20,282 bases of DNA from Bdellovibrionota bacterium (GTDB taxonomy: Bacteria > Bdellovibrionota > Bacteriovoracia > Bacteriovoracales > Bacteriovoracaceae). Below are positions 7,815 through 14,913 of the stretch, piece after piece. The notes below the pieces were generated by a model, which was not told the DNA's origin, ran no database searches, and worked only from the letters and a program-made list of their open reading frames with translations. Positions within the stretch are counted from its first letter, which is position 1, and every line of letters begins with the position of its first letter. The stretch is from positions 1 to 20,282 of the forward strand of contig JAURQB010000192.1 in the NCBI GenBank assembly GCA_030836365.1. Reading direction: 5' to 3'. A program made the position numbers and the translations under genes.

Positions 7815-8118
7815 AACATTTCATATTTTATTTTCTCTTGTGTTTTATTTCGTATTACCTCAAGTCTCAGAAGCACAAGTTCTAATCATATCCAAAAGGA
7901 AAAATGATGAAACCCTTCAGACGGTTCTTAAAATCTTACACATGGATATGGATTTACCAAGAAGCATTTTTAAGCATAGGTATCAAGACAACTGCCGCAT
8001 CAGAAAACAAGACAAACAAAATTTTGATCTAGTCATCTGCACAAAAAAAAACGGGAAACTTGAATTTCCCGTTTATAAAAAAGCCATTTTAAAAAATAGC
8101 TATAAAAGTTTTTTTTAA
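7789..8118 (+). CDS. Small secreted protein of the pilus cluster, 109 aa
   Basis: I place the start at GTG 7789 because AAGGAG (7778-7783) lies 5 nt before it; the ATG at 7798 would leave 14 nt, and the ATG at 7750 lies deep in the preceding gene. The resulting N-terminus is a clean Sec signal peptide: basic MKFMNCNFK, hydrophobic about 10-25, and a probable cut after SEA near residue 29. The mature part of about 80 residues is strongly basic, with two cysteines (NCRIRK and VICTKK) about 18 residues apart that could form a disulfide. No family is recognised. It overlaps the CpaB-like gene by 26 nt and stops exactly where the convergent small gene ends. Its last third also encodes the terminator of that opposite-strand gene. 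Confidence 0.55.
   Translation: MKFMNCNFKTFHILFSLVFYFVLPQVSEAQVLIISKRKNDETLQTVLKILHMDMDLPRSIFKHRYQDNCRIRKQDKQNFDLVICTKKNGKLEFPVYKKAILKNSYKSFF
8041..8074 (-). terminator. Intrinsic terminator of the antisense Lys-rich gene
   Basis: Read on the minus strand, AAACGGGAAA (8074-8065) pairs with TTTCCCGTTT (8058-8049) around a 6-nt loop TTCAAG, giving a 10-bp stem. A run of T follows immediately (through about 8043). It starts 45 nt past the stop of the 43-aa gene. On the plus strand the stem is not followed by a T run, so it should act in one direction only and spare the pilus operon. Confidence 0.75.
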
Positions 8119-8250
8119 TTATTTTTTCTCTGGATGAACAGAAAATTTAGGAGTAGTTCCCTTGTTATTATTTGCCGCTTTTCGTTTTTTACCAGCTTTA
8201 GTTTTTTTCTTTGCTCTAATCGCTTTAAGTGCGCCTGTTTTCGAAACCAT
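8119..8250 (-). CDS. 43-aa Lys/Arg-rich protein, antisense within the pilus cluster
   Basis: The ORF runs from ATG 8250 to TAA 8121-8119. AAAGGA lies about 8 nt before the ATG, and a strong minus-strand terminator follows at 8074-8041, so this is a complete stand-alone gene. The product starts MVSKTGALKAIRAKKKTKAG and is extremely basic (Lys/Arg about one third of residues) for its first 25 residues, then neutral, ending FSVHPEKK. The composition suggests binding to nucleic acid or ribosome, but I recognise no family. It lies on the opposite strand between two pilus genes, and its start codon overlaps the proposed ATG of the secretin. Its promoter must lie in the AT-rich stretch at about 8255-8330, which suggests the secretin may start further downstream. 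Confidence 0.65.
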   Translation of the reverse strand: MVSKTGALKAIRAKKKTKAGKKRKAANNNKGTTPKFSVHPEKK

Positions 8251-9621
8251 GATCACAATCCTTTCTCAATATGTTACTAAAATATTAAAATTATTAAGTC
8301 GCCAATATTTATATATATCCTTACGCAATGTCAAAACCTATGGCCTATTTTTTATTTTCAGCACCATACCGCCATGTATTTTCAACACCTTACAGGCAAA
8401 GACGAGCCTCTTGGCCATTGGAGAGCACACTGAAGTAAGTATAAAAGAGGTCAGTTTTTATAACATAGGTAATAAGGAAGTAATCTCCTCAAAAACAGTA
8501 ACCGGCCCGAATCTTCTCATACTTAAAGGTATCTCTAGAGGAAACAGTGAGCTTTTACTAAAGTTTAAAAACGGAAGATCACAGCTAAATCATTATGCTG
8601 TAGTCAGCAAAGCGAAGAAATTAAAGCTTCTTACAACTAAACATAAAATTGAAAACTATGGCCTTGATGTAAATATGAATGGAGAACTCATAGAGGTGTC
8701 TGGAAGTATCTCAAAACTAGATTATCTAAATAGTTTACTTGAAATGGAAAAAAACTTCCCGAAATAGAATTAGGACAAATACAAATACCTAGAAGATACC
8801 GAAACTCGCACATTGCAGAAATTTATCAGTATTTTTGGCGAGATGGCATAAAAGAGGTTACATGCGATCTGAAAAAAATTCACTATTTTTGCTATTACCA
8901 TTCTAGCGACCTTAGTCCCAATGTTGAAAAACTACTAAAACAGTTTCGGTTTCTCACCATAATCAAGCTTGAAAAAAATAGTTTTTCAAAAATTTGTTTA
9001 AATTATAAAACATGGAAAGTGTCACTAATTAATCAGATTAGTAACGACATATCCACGCAAAATGAAATACCTAACAGTACTCAATCGTCAAATAATCATC
9101 TATGGTTTATTAACTTAACAAAACCGAAAAGTTTTGAAGGAAGAGATCTTTTTCTTTCTCTAAACTCTAGATATGCAAAAGCAGAGGTTATGGAAAATAA
9201 AAGTATTTTCCTATCGCCTGGGAAAAAAGCAAGTATTTCATCTGGTGTAAAAATTCCCGTTACCTCAAGAAATGAAACGACCACGACAGTAACGACTAAA
9301 TGGCAATTCATCGGAGCAAAATCAACATTTACCGTTAATAAAAAAAATCAACAATATGAATTAGAGATTGAAAGTGACATTTCCTCTCCTATTGAAGACT
9401 CGTCATACAGCTATGAAAAAATATCAACAAAACTTGATTTAACTAAAGATGAGGAAGTGGTTATTTATTCACAGCAAATGAGACAATTATCAACAACAAA
9501 GAAATCGTTATTACCAATTCCTATATTACGCGACATTGAATTATTAAAAACAAACTCTAGGAAAAAAAATAATAATTTCATACTTACTTCAGTCAAATTA
9601 ACGAAAAACTGCCCAATGTAA
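8249..9621 (+). CDS. Flp pilus secretin (CpaC/RcpA-like), split by a -1 frameshift
   Basis: Two frames together encode one secretin. Frame A (ATG 8249 to TAG 8765-8767) has a signal-like hydrophobic stretch (YGLFFIFSTIPPCIF) and then the N-terminal pilus-secretin domain (TSLLAIGEHTEVSI...LLILKGISRGNSELLLKF). Frame B is open from about 8748 to TAA 9621. It holds the secretin core: YAKAEVMENKSIFLSPGKKA then SSGVKIPV, WQFIGAKSTFTV, and LLPIPILRDIELL near the end, matching the conserved order of secretin C-terminal domains. A -1 shift at A AAA AAC (8749-8755) joins them into 457 residues, a normal CpaC length. Secretins form the outer-membrane pore through which the pilus passes. The start is uncertain: no ribosome site precedes ATG 8249. 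The split may be programmed frameshifting, a mutation or a base-calling error in A7. Confidence 0.72.
8749..8755 (+). other. Slippery heptamer A AAA AAC at the secretin frame junction
   Basis: In the zero frame the codons are GAA-AAA-AAC, so the heptamer has the X XXY YYZ phase of canonical -1 frameshift sites. After slipping, reading resumes at CTT CCC GAA, exactly the frame that encodes the rest of the secretin. The zero-frame stop comes 9 nt after the heptamer. I see no strong downstream stem-loop or upstream Shine-Dalgarno-like stimulator. Confidence 0.5.
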
Positions 9622-9631
9622 GGCAAAAATA

Positions 9632-10678
9632 ATGAATGAAATAAAACAGATCATCCTTACCGAACTAAAAAAAGGAAAAATCTTTAAATCCTTTGAAGAG
9701 TTACTGCATCTTCTCGGTCAAAAGAAAAGTCTCACTGATCTTGAGTCAAGTTGGTCTTTAATAAAAAACTGGTGGAATCACTTAGAGGAAATTATCTATC
9801 TAATTAACTCTCAACAATCAGATGAGCGAATAATAAACAGCGACGGAATTATTCTCGATAAATTAGGACATGAATGGTGTCAAAAAAAAAATATGATAGA
9901 TTCCATTGATGTTGAGATTATCGGGCAGTTTCTACAATCATCCTATGGACAAGATTTAAACTTCAAAACGCCATTTATCTCGTTCACAGGGATATTTGAT
10001 AGAAATGAATATCGTTTTACTCTTCAGATAATTAAAAAATATCCTCAACTGCAAATCAAAATATTCATTAGAATTAATAGAAAAAAATTCTACCCGCTAG
10101 ATAACTATCTAATTCCCAACGACATCCTAAATACCCTTTTAATGAAAAATATTTTGATAAGCGGTGCTACAGGTTCTGGAAAAACAACACTATTGAAATC
10201 TCTCCTGGCGGCTGAAAACAAGTTGAAAAATATTACAAAAAATGAACACCTTCTTATCATTGAGGATTTAAATGAGATTGGAGAAATTACTAATAATACC
10301 ACACAGCTGTGCTCCTCAGACCTTGACATCGAAATGGATATTCTTTTGGCTAATGCTTTAAGAATGTCCCCCGATCGAATTATATTAGGAGAAATTAGAT
10401 CTAAAGAAGTTTCTACTTTTACGTTAGCATTAAACTCAGGCCATAACGGTTCGATGGCAACGATTCACGCGAACTCTGCAGTAGAAACGATCTACCGAAT
10501 GGCCGAATTACTGCAAATTTTCGGTAATTTTGGGCAAAATAACTTTCCGCAATTAATGAGAATCGTTTCAAGAAACATTGATTACGTCGTTTATATGAAG
10601 GATAAAAAAGTGGATGAAATTATCAAAGTCGTGGGCTCCTCTGAAAAAGGAGCACCATACTTTGAAAAGGTTTTTTGA
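9632..10678 (+). CDS. Secretion/pilus ATPase, CpaF/TadA-like
   Basis: A 348-residue GspE-superfamily ATPase, the cytoplasmic motor that powers Flp pilus assembly as a hexamer. Walker A is SGATGSGKTT (177-186). The acidic Asp box region is LIIEDLNEIG (208-217), Walker B is RIILGEIR (249-256), and the His box GHNGSMATIHA spans 270-280. The RMSPDRIILGEIR segment and the following ATIHANS are typical of the CpaF branch. It is shorter than usual CpaF (about 450 aa) because the N-terminal region is reduced and poorly conserved. A TAAGG ribosome site precedes the ATG by 8 nt. It starts 10 nt after the secretin stop and ends 3 nt from the convergent ettA. The platform proteins normally encoded next (TadB, TadC) are not on this strand. 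Confidence 0.9.
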   Translation: MNEIKQIILTELKKGKIFKSFEELLHLLGQKKSLTDLESSWSLIKNWWNHLEEIIYLINSQQSDERIINSDGIILDKLGHEWCQKKNMIDSIDVEIIGQFLQSSYGQDLNFKTPFISFTGIFDRNEYRFTLQIIKKYPQLQIKIFIRINRKKFYPLDNYLIPNDILNTLLMKNILISGATGSGKTTLLKSLLAAENKLKNITKNEHLLIIEDLNEIGEITNNTTQLCSSDLDIEMDILLANALRMSPDRIILGEIRSKEVSTFTLALNSGHNGSMATIHANSAVETIYRMAELLQIFGNFGQNNFPQLMRIVSRNIDYVVYMKDKKVDEIIKVVGSSEKGAPYFEKVF

Positions 10679-10681
10679 TAA

Positions 10682-12349
10682 TTACTGGCGCTTTAATTTC
10701 TTATACGTAACTCGCTTTGGATTAACAGCAGCATCCCCGAGTCGTTTACGCTTATCTTCTTCATATTCAGAAAAGTTTCCATCAAACCAGACAGATTGAC
10801 TATCACCCTCGAATGCCAAGATGTGAGTAGCAATTCGATCTAAAAAGAAACGGTCGTGACTAATTACAACGGCACATCCAGCGTATTCAATTAAGGCGTT
10901 CTCTAATGCTCTTAGGGTATTAACATCAAGGTCGTTGGTTGGCTCATCCAGTAACAAAACATTTCCACCATCTTTAAGAGTCGCCGCCAGGTGAACACGG
11001 TTTCTCTCACCACCAGATAATTGACTTACTAATTTCTTTTGATCGTCTCCCGAAAAATTGAATTTCGAAATATATGCTCTGGAATTTACTTCTTTATTAC
11101 CGAGACTAATATAATCAGTTCCACCACTGATGATGTCATAAATCGTTTTTGCCCCATCGATTTCTCGACCTTGATCGACATAAGACACCTTTGCCGTTTC
11201 ACCCATTTTAAAACTTCCCGCATCAGGCGTCTCTAGTCCTGCAATCATTTTAAAAAGAGTGGACTTACCTGTACCGTTCGCTCCAATAATTCCGACAATA
11301 CCACCAGCAGGTAACTTAAAGCTTAAATTCTCATAAAGTACTTTTTCACCAAAGCCTTTTGAAATTCCTTCCGCATCGATAACTACATCTCCAAGTCTTG
11401 GCCCAGATGGAATGAAAAGATCATTTGTTTCATTTCTCTTTTCCATGCTCTCTTTAACTCTTTCACTGTAATTATTTATACGCGCCTTGCTCTTTGCTTG
11501 TCTCGCTTTTGGATTACTTCGAATCCAATCAAGTTCTTCTTTAAGAGACTTTTGTCTTTTTGACTCTTGTTTTTCCTCAATTTGAAGCCTTGTTGCTTTA
11601 GCTTCAAGCCATCCAGAGTAATTACCTTCAAAAGGAATTCCTTGTCCGCGGTCAAGTTCTAAAATCCAGCCAGCAACATTATCTAAGAAATAACGGTCGT
11701 GGGTAACAGCGATAACTGTTCCTTTGTATTGTTGTAAGTGCCTTTCAAGCCACCAAACAGTTTCTGCATCCAGATGGTTTGTTGGCTCGTCCAGTAATAA
11801 AATATCCGGTTCACTTAAAAGCAATCGACAAAGCGCCACTCTTCTTTTTTCACCGCCACTAAGAAGTCCAACTTTTTGGTCTTCAGGAGGACATCTCAGG
11901 GCATCCATTGCTAGATCTAATCGACTGTCTAAATCCCATGCATCACAAGCATCTAATTCATCTTGTAGTTTTGCTTGTTTTGCGAGGAGAACATCAAAAT
12001 CATCAGACGTTTCAAACGCAGCATTTACTTCTTCCCATTCTTTTAGAAGGTCAACAACTCGCTGAACACCCTCTTGAACAATTTCCTTAACGGTTTTTTC
12101 AGGATCGAGCTGAGGCTCTTGCTCTAAATAACCAACGCTATAGCCTTTTGATAAAACAGCTTCACCGAGATGATTGTCATCAAGTCCGGCCATTATTTTT
12201 AATAAAGTAGATTTACCTGAACCATTTAAACCAAGAACGCCAATTTTTGCTCCATAGTAATAGCCGAGACTAATATCTTTCAGAACATGTTTTTGGTTAT
12301 AGACTTTACCAACACCAGACATAGAATAAATAATCTGCTTATCACTCAT
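10682..12349 (-). CDS. ettA: Energy-dependent translational throttle protein EttA (ABC-F)
   Basis: A 555-residue soluble ABC-F ATPase, the same length as E. coli EttA. EttA binds the ribosomal E site and gates the first peptide bond according to ATP/ADP balance. There are two ATP-binding cassettes, with Walker A GLNGSGKST at about 39-47 and GANGTGKST near residue 357, signatures LSGGEKRR and LSGGERNR, and Walker B LLLDEPTNHLD and LLLDEPTNDLD. Between them lies the charged linker with NPKARQAKSKARINNY, and the first cassette carries the EttA-type arm insertion. The C-terminus (NFSEYEEDKRKRLG...PKRVTYKKL) also matches EttA rather than Uup or other ABC-F proteins. An AAAGGA ribosome site precedes the ATG by 7 nt. 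It follows the T2SS-F-like gene by 22 nt on the same strand. Confidence 0.93.
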   Translation of the reverse strand: MSDKQIIYSMSGVGKVYNQKHVLKDISLGYYYGAKIGVLGLNGSGKSTLLKIMAGLDDNHLGEAVLSKGYSVGYLEQEPQLDPEKTVKEIVQEGVQRVVDLLKEWEEVNAAFETSDDFDVLLAKQAKLQDELDACDAWDLDSRLDLAMDALRCPPEDQKVGLLSGGEKRRVALCRLLLSEPDILLLDEPTNHLDAETVWWLERHLQQYKGTVIAVTHDRYFLDNVAGWILELDRGQGIPFEGNYSGWLEAKATRLQIEEKQESKRQKSLKEELDWIRSNPKARQAKSKARINNYSERVKESMEKRNETNDLFIPSGPRLGDVVIDAEGISKGFGEKVLYENLSFKLPAGGIVGIIGANGTGKSTLFKMIAGLETPDAGSFKMGETAKVSYVDQGREIDGAKTIYDIISGGTDYISLGNKEVNSRAYISKFNFSGDDQKKLVSQLSGGERNRVHLAATLKDGGNVLLLDEPTNDLDVNTLRALENALIEYAGCAVVISHDRFFLDRIATHILAFEGDSQSVWFDGNFSEYEEDKRKRLGDAAVNPKRVTYKKLKRQ

Positions 12350-12371
12350 CGATTGATCCTTTGATTAAACT

Positions 12372-13313
12372 TTATAAAGTGGATGGAGTATAGAATGAAT
12401 CGTTCAAAAATGTCTGCAGTAGAATGAGGATGTTTACCAAATAACTCCCTAAGTAAAAAATCGTTAGACTTGTCAAACGCCAAAATGATGCCATGCGCTC
12501 AACTTTCTTATTTAAAGACTCAAAAAACAACTCCATTTTTTTGTGAATAAAAATTAGGTCTTCCTCAGGATCCTGTCCACTGGACTGCCATCCTCTGATG
12601 GATTGAATAATCAGATTATTAAGCTGCTCTAGTTCAGAGTCCTTAAATTTAGCGTCAACAAGTGTATGAAACTTAGACTCAGATAATACTTTTTGAATGC
12701 TATATCCAGAGCAACAGTAGATGATAAGAAGTTGCAGTCGGCTACTTATATAAATAAATGGCCCAAGATACTTCTTTCTCGTTCTTTTTAACGTAACCGT
12801 AAACAGGCCTAACCCAGATATTTGCATCATGAGTTGAAAATATAAATGCCCCATACTATTTTTCATCTCAAACTGAAAAATTGTCATCCAAAAAACACCT
12901 AGAATAATCACACCAATCAGAAACATTTGGGCAATATTATTAACAATATATTCTCGAAGTTTTTTCTCTGCACTTAGGTCAGCACTTAAAATATGGCAAA
13001 ACAGCCGTTTTTTCTCCTCATCCACATGCCCTGACTTTTTCCCCACATCTTTTACTTTCTCATATAACTCGGTAAAATGTTTATATATCGGCAAGTTTTC
13101 ATTTTTTAGAATATTAATGCCAAAATTAATTTCCCTTTGAATATATTTCTCCAAAAGAAGTCCATTTTTGATTTTACTGCCGGTTTGAATTAACAGATTA
13201 ATTTCTCTAAAACCTGACTGAAGAAACTTAACGATACAACTCTCAATTAAATCGACCTTCTCTTTGGGTAAAAATGCGTAAGCATAGAGAATAATTAAAG
13301 AAAATAGGAGCAC
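12372..13313 (-). CDS. Probable T2SS-F/TadB-TadC-like inner-membrane platform protein
   Basis: A 313-residue membrane protein with hydrophobic segments at about 1-14, 127-147, 156-174, 183-203 and 281-302. Two helical cytoplasmic regions (about 17-120 and 204-280) have the look of T2SSF domains. The second runs from LLIIYCCSGYSIQKVL through GQDPEEDLIFIHKKM to VERMASFWRL just before the last membrane helix, the usual order in TadB and TadC. Such proteins form the inner-membrane platform that the pilus ATPase acts on. The start is GTG 13313, with GAGAGG 7 nt before it. It lies on the strand opposite the pilus cluster and beyond ettA, but no other platform gene is in the window. The family call is by pattern and moderate; an unrelated membrane protein is possible. 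Confidence 0.5.
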   Translation of the reverse strand: MLLFSLIILYAYAFLPKEKVDLIESCIVKFLQSGFREINLLIQTGSKIKNGLLLEKYIQREINFGINILKNENLPIYKHFTELYEKVKDVGKKSGHVDEEKKRLFCHILSADLSAEKKLREYIVNNIAQMFLIGVIILGVFWMTIFQFEMKNSMGHLYFQLMMQISGLGLFTVTLKRTRKKYLGPFIYISSRLQLLIIYCCSGYSIQKVLSESKFHTLVDAKFKDSELEQLNNLIIQSIRGWQSSGQDPEEDLIFIHKKMELFFESLNKKVERMASFWRLTSLTIFYLGSYLVNILILLQTFLNDSFYTPSTL

Positions 13314-13364
13314 TTATTTACCTCTCGAATTGACAGAAATTATTTATTATGCGAATTGTTAAAA

Positions 13365-13649
13365 ATGAATGAGACATCAGAATTAATCCATAAAACGATT
13401 GAAAACCTTAATAACCTGGCAAGAAAAACTCGCATTATTCGCCAGCAGAAACTTGAAAATAAAATCAAGGAACTTAAGCATTTTTGCGATCGTTTTGACC
13501 CATATAAAGAATTAACCAGCGTAGAAATGTCATTTTTGAAAAAATATCACATTCACCCACCTTATGACCCATTTATGCTTACGAATAAACTACTCATGGA
13601 ACTTGAAGACACAATTGAAGAACTAGAAGAATTAAAAAATGAGAAATAA
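13365..13649 (+). CDS. Small helical, coiled-coil protein of unknown function
   Basis: A 94-residue cytoplasmic protein from ATG 13365 (a TTG at 13356 is an alternative). It has no signal peptide or membrane segment. It is rich in Lys, Glu and Leu with heptad-like stretches at about 5-40 and 70-94, interrupted by a Pro/Tyr-rich turn (HIHPPYDPF, about 62-70). I recognise no family. It overlaps the start of the RNA methyltransferase gene by 11 nt, so the two are probably translated together. It is divergent from the T2SS-F-like gene across only about 50 nt, which contains a TTGACA at 13330-13335 without a well-spaced -10 box. A role alongside the methyltransferase is possible but unproven. Confidence 0.6.
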   Translation: MNETSELIHKTIENLNNLARKTRIIRQQKLENKIKELKHFCDRFDPYKELTSVEMSFLKKYHIHPPYDPFMLTNKLLMELEDTIEELEELKNEK

Positions 13650-14886
13650 TAACAATCAAAGATCACCTAAACCTCAAACTTTTGAACTGCATCCACACTC
13701 AATAAAATATTTAAACAGTGGGCATGTTTGGGTGACAAAAGACCGGTTCACAGAACTCTTTCCTCAAGAGTTATGTTTGATCGGAGGCGGAAAAGAAAAA
13801 GACAGTCCAAAGTGGATTTTCATCAATGACCCTCATCACCCACAAGTAAAGGCCCGTCGTTGGAGTCAATTTAGTAACTCAAAGATGAAGCAAGCAAATT
13901 TTTGGCACGTTTTTGAGGAGCGCCTTGCGGCCGCCTTTAAATTCCGAATGGTTCAACAGCTTCAAGAGGAAAGAGAAAACTTCTATTTATGTTTTGGAGA
14001 GGCGGATGAAGTTCCAGGGCTTTTCATTCAAAAGCTTGGCGAAGTAATTTTAATTCAGTCTTATTGCAATTACTGGAAGTATTTTGAAAAGATTGTTTTT
14101 AATATCGTTAAAAGAGTCGCTCAACACAAGTACCCTATGGAGCCTCTGCAATATTATTTTCAATCGAGAAATAAAAACCAGAAAATCCAACTCGATTATT
14201 TTAATTATAAAAATGAGATTGAATATAAAGCTCCTCAAAAAGAATTTACCCTTAAAGAATTTGATTTAACTTATCATTGTAACCTCGGCCGCTCATACGA
14301 CTTCGGTATTTACACTGATATGTCTTATATTCGAAAAAAGGTTGGTGAATTAATATCTAAAGAGTCATCTGTCCTTAATTTATATTCTTACACTGGCGCT
14401 TTTTCTTTATATGCTCTAAAACAAGGCGCAGGAGAAGTTCACTCGGTTGATCTTTCAGAGAATTATTTAGATACATTAGAAAAAAACATTGCGATAAATG
14501 AGCTCAAAAAAGAGACTCATACAAGTCATCAAAAAGATGTTCTTAGGGCCGTGGATGAGTTTCAAAAGCAACAAAAGAAATTTGATTTTATCATCTGTGA
14601 TCCTCCTTCAGCATCATCTGATGGCAAGAAAGTAACTTCTGCTCTTAAAAACTATTCAGATTTACTTCCAAAGCTTGCAAAGCTATCTGCACCAGATGGA
14701 CACATCGCCATCTTTCTCAACACTCATACAGTAAATTGGAATAAGTTTGAAAAAACAATTATGCCTATCGCCGAAAAGTGTAAACTCACAAAGATGAGAA
14801 GATTTAACCTTGGGGAAGATTGTAAATCACTCAAAGGTTTTCATGAGGGAGATTATCTAAAAGGAATCTTATTTAAGATAAAATAA
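13639..14886 (+). CDS. Class I SAM-dependent RNA methyltransferase, RlmI-like
   Basis: A 415-residue protein with the RlmI/RlmK-family layout. A PUA-like N-terminal RNA-binding domain (HPHSIKYLNSGHVWVTKDRF, about 18-37) is followed by the EADEVPGLFIQKLGE motif (121-135), then the Rossmann methyltransferase domain. SAM-binding motif I is VLNLYSYTGAFSLYAL (245-260), the acidic motif II is VHSVDLSENYL (267-277), and motif IV is FIICDPPSAS (317-326). RlmI makes 5-methylcytosine in 23S rRNA and needs a Cys in the strand after motif IV (usually SCS). Here that strand reads IAIFLNTHTVNW with no Cys, so the methylated base may differ. The start overlaps the preceding gene by 11 nt. A strong terminator follows. 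Confidence 0.85.
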   Translation: MRNNNNQRSPKPQTFELHPHSIKYLNSGHVWVTKDRFTELFPQELCLIGGGKEKDSPKWIFINDPHHPQVKARRWSQFSNSKMKQANFWHVFEERLAAAFKFRMVQQLQEERENFYLCFGEADEVPGLFIQKLGEVILIQSYCNYWKYFEKIVFNIVKRVAQHKYPMEPLQYYFQSRNKNQKIQLDYFNYKNEIEYKAPQKEFTLKEFDLTYHCNLGRSYDFGIYTDMSYIRKKVGELISKESSVLNLYSYTGAFSLYALKQGAGEVHSVDLSENYLDTLEKNIAINELKKETHTSHQKDVLRAVDEFQKQQKKFDFIICDPPSASSDGKKVTSALKNYSDLLPKLAKLSAPDGHIAIFLNTHTVNWNKFEKTIMPIAEKCKLTKMRRFNLGEDCKSLKGFHEGDYLKGILFKIK

Positions 14887-14913
14887 AAAAAGCCCCGTAC
14901 TGGGGCTTTTTTT
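14887..14913. terminator. Bidirectional intrinsic terminator
   Basis: AAAAAAGCCCC, a 5-nt loop GTACT, and GGGGCTTTTTT form a GC-rich stem extended by A/T pairing, with T runs on both strands. It lies between the convergent RNA methyltransferase and DUF6986-type genes and would serve both. Confidence 0.9.

Noticed and set aside
8328..8438. ATG at 8328 as start of a separate small gene or of the secretin
   Set aside because: It is in a different frame from the secretin and gives only about 36 residues with no features.
9019..9621. A stand-alone gene starting at 9019 as a secretin fragment
   Set aside because: The frame is open upstream to about 8748 with plausible secretin sequence, so the fragment is better explained as the second half of a frameshifted gene.
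11724..12065. A 113-codon plus-strand ORF over ettA
   Set aside because: It is a shadow of the well-supported EttA coding region, with no ribosome site, recognisable domain or sensible composition.
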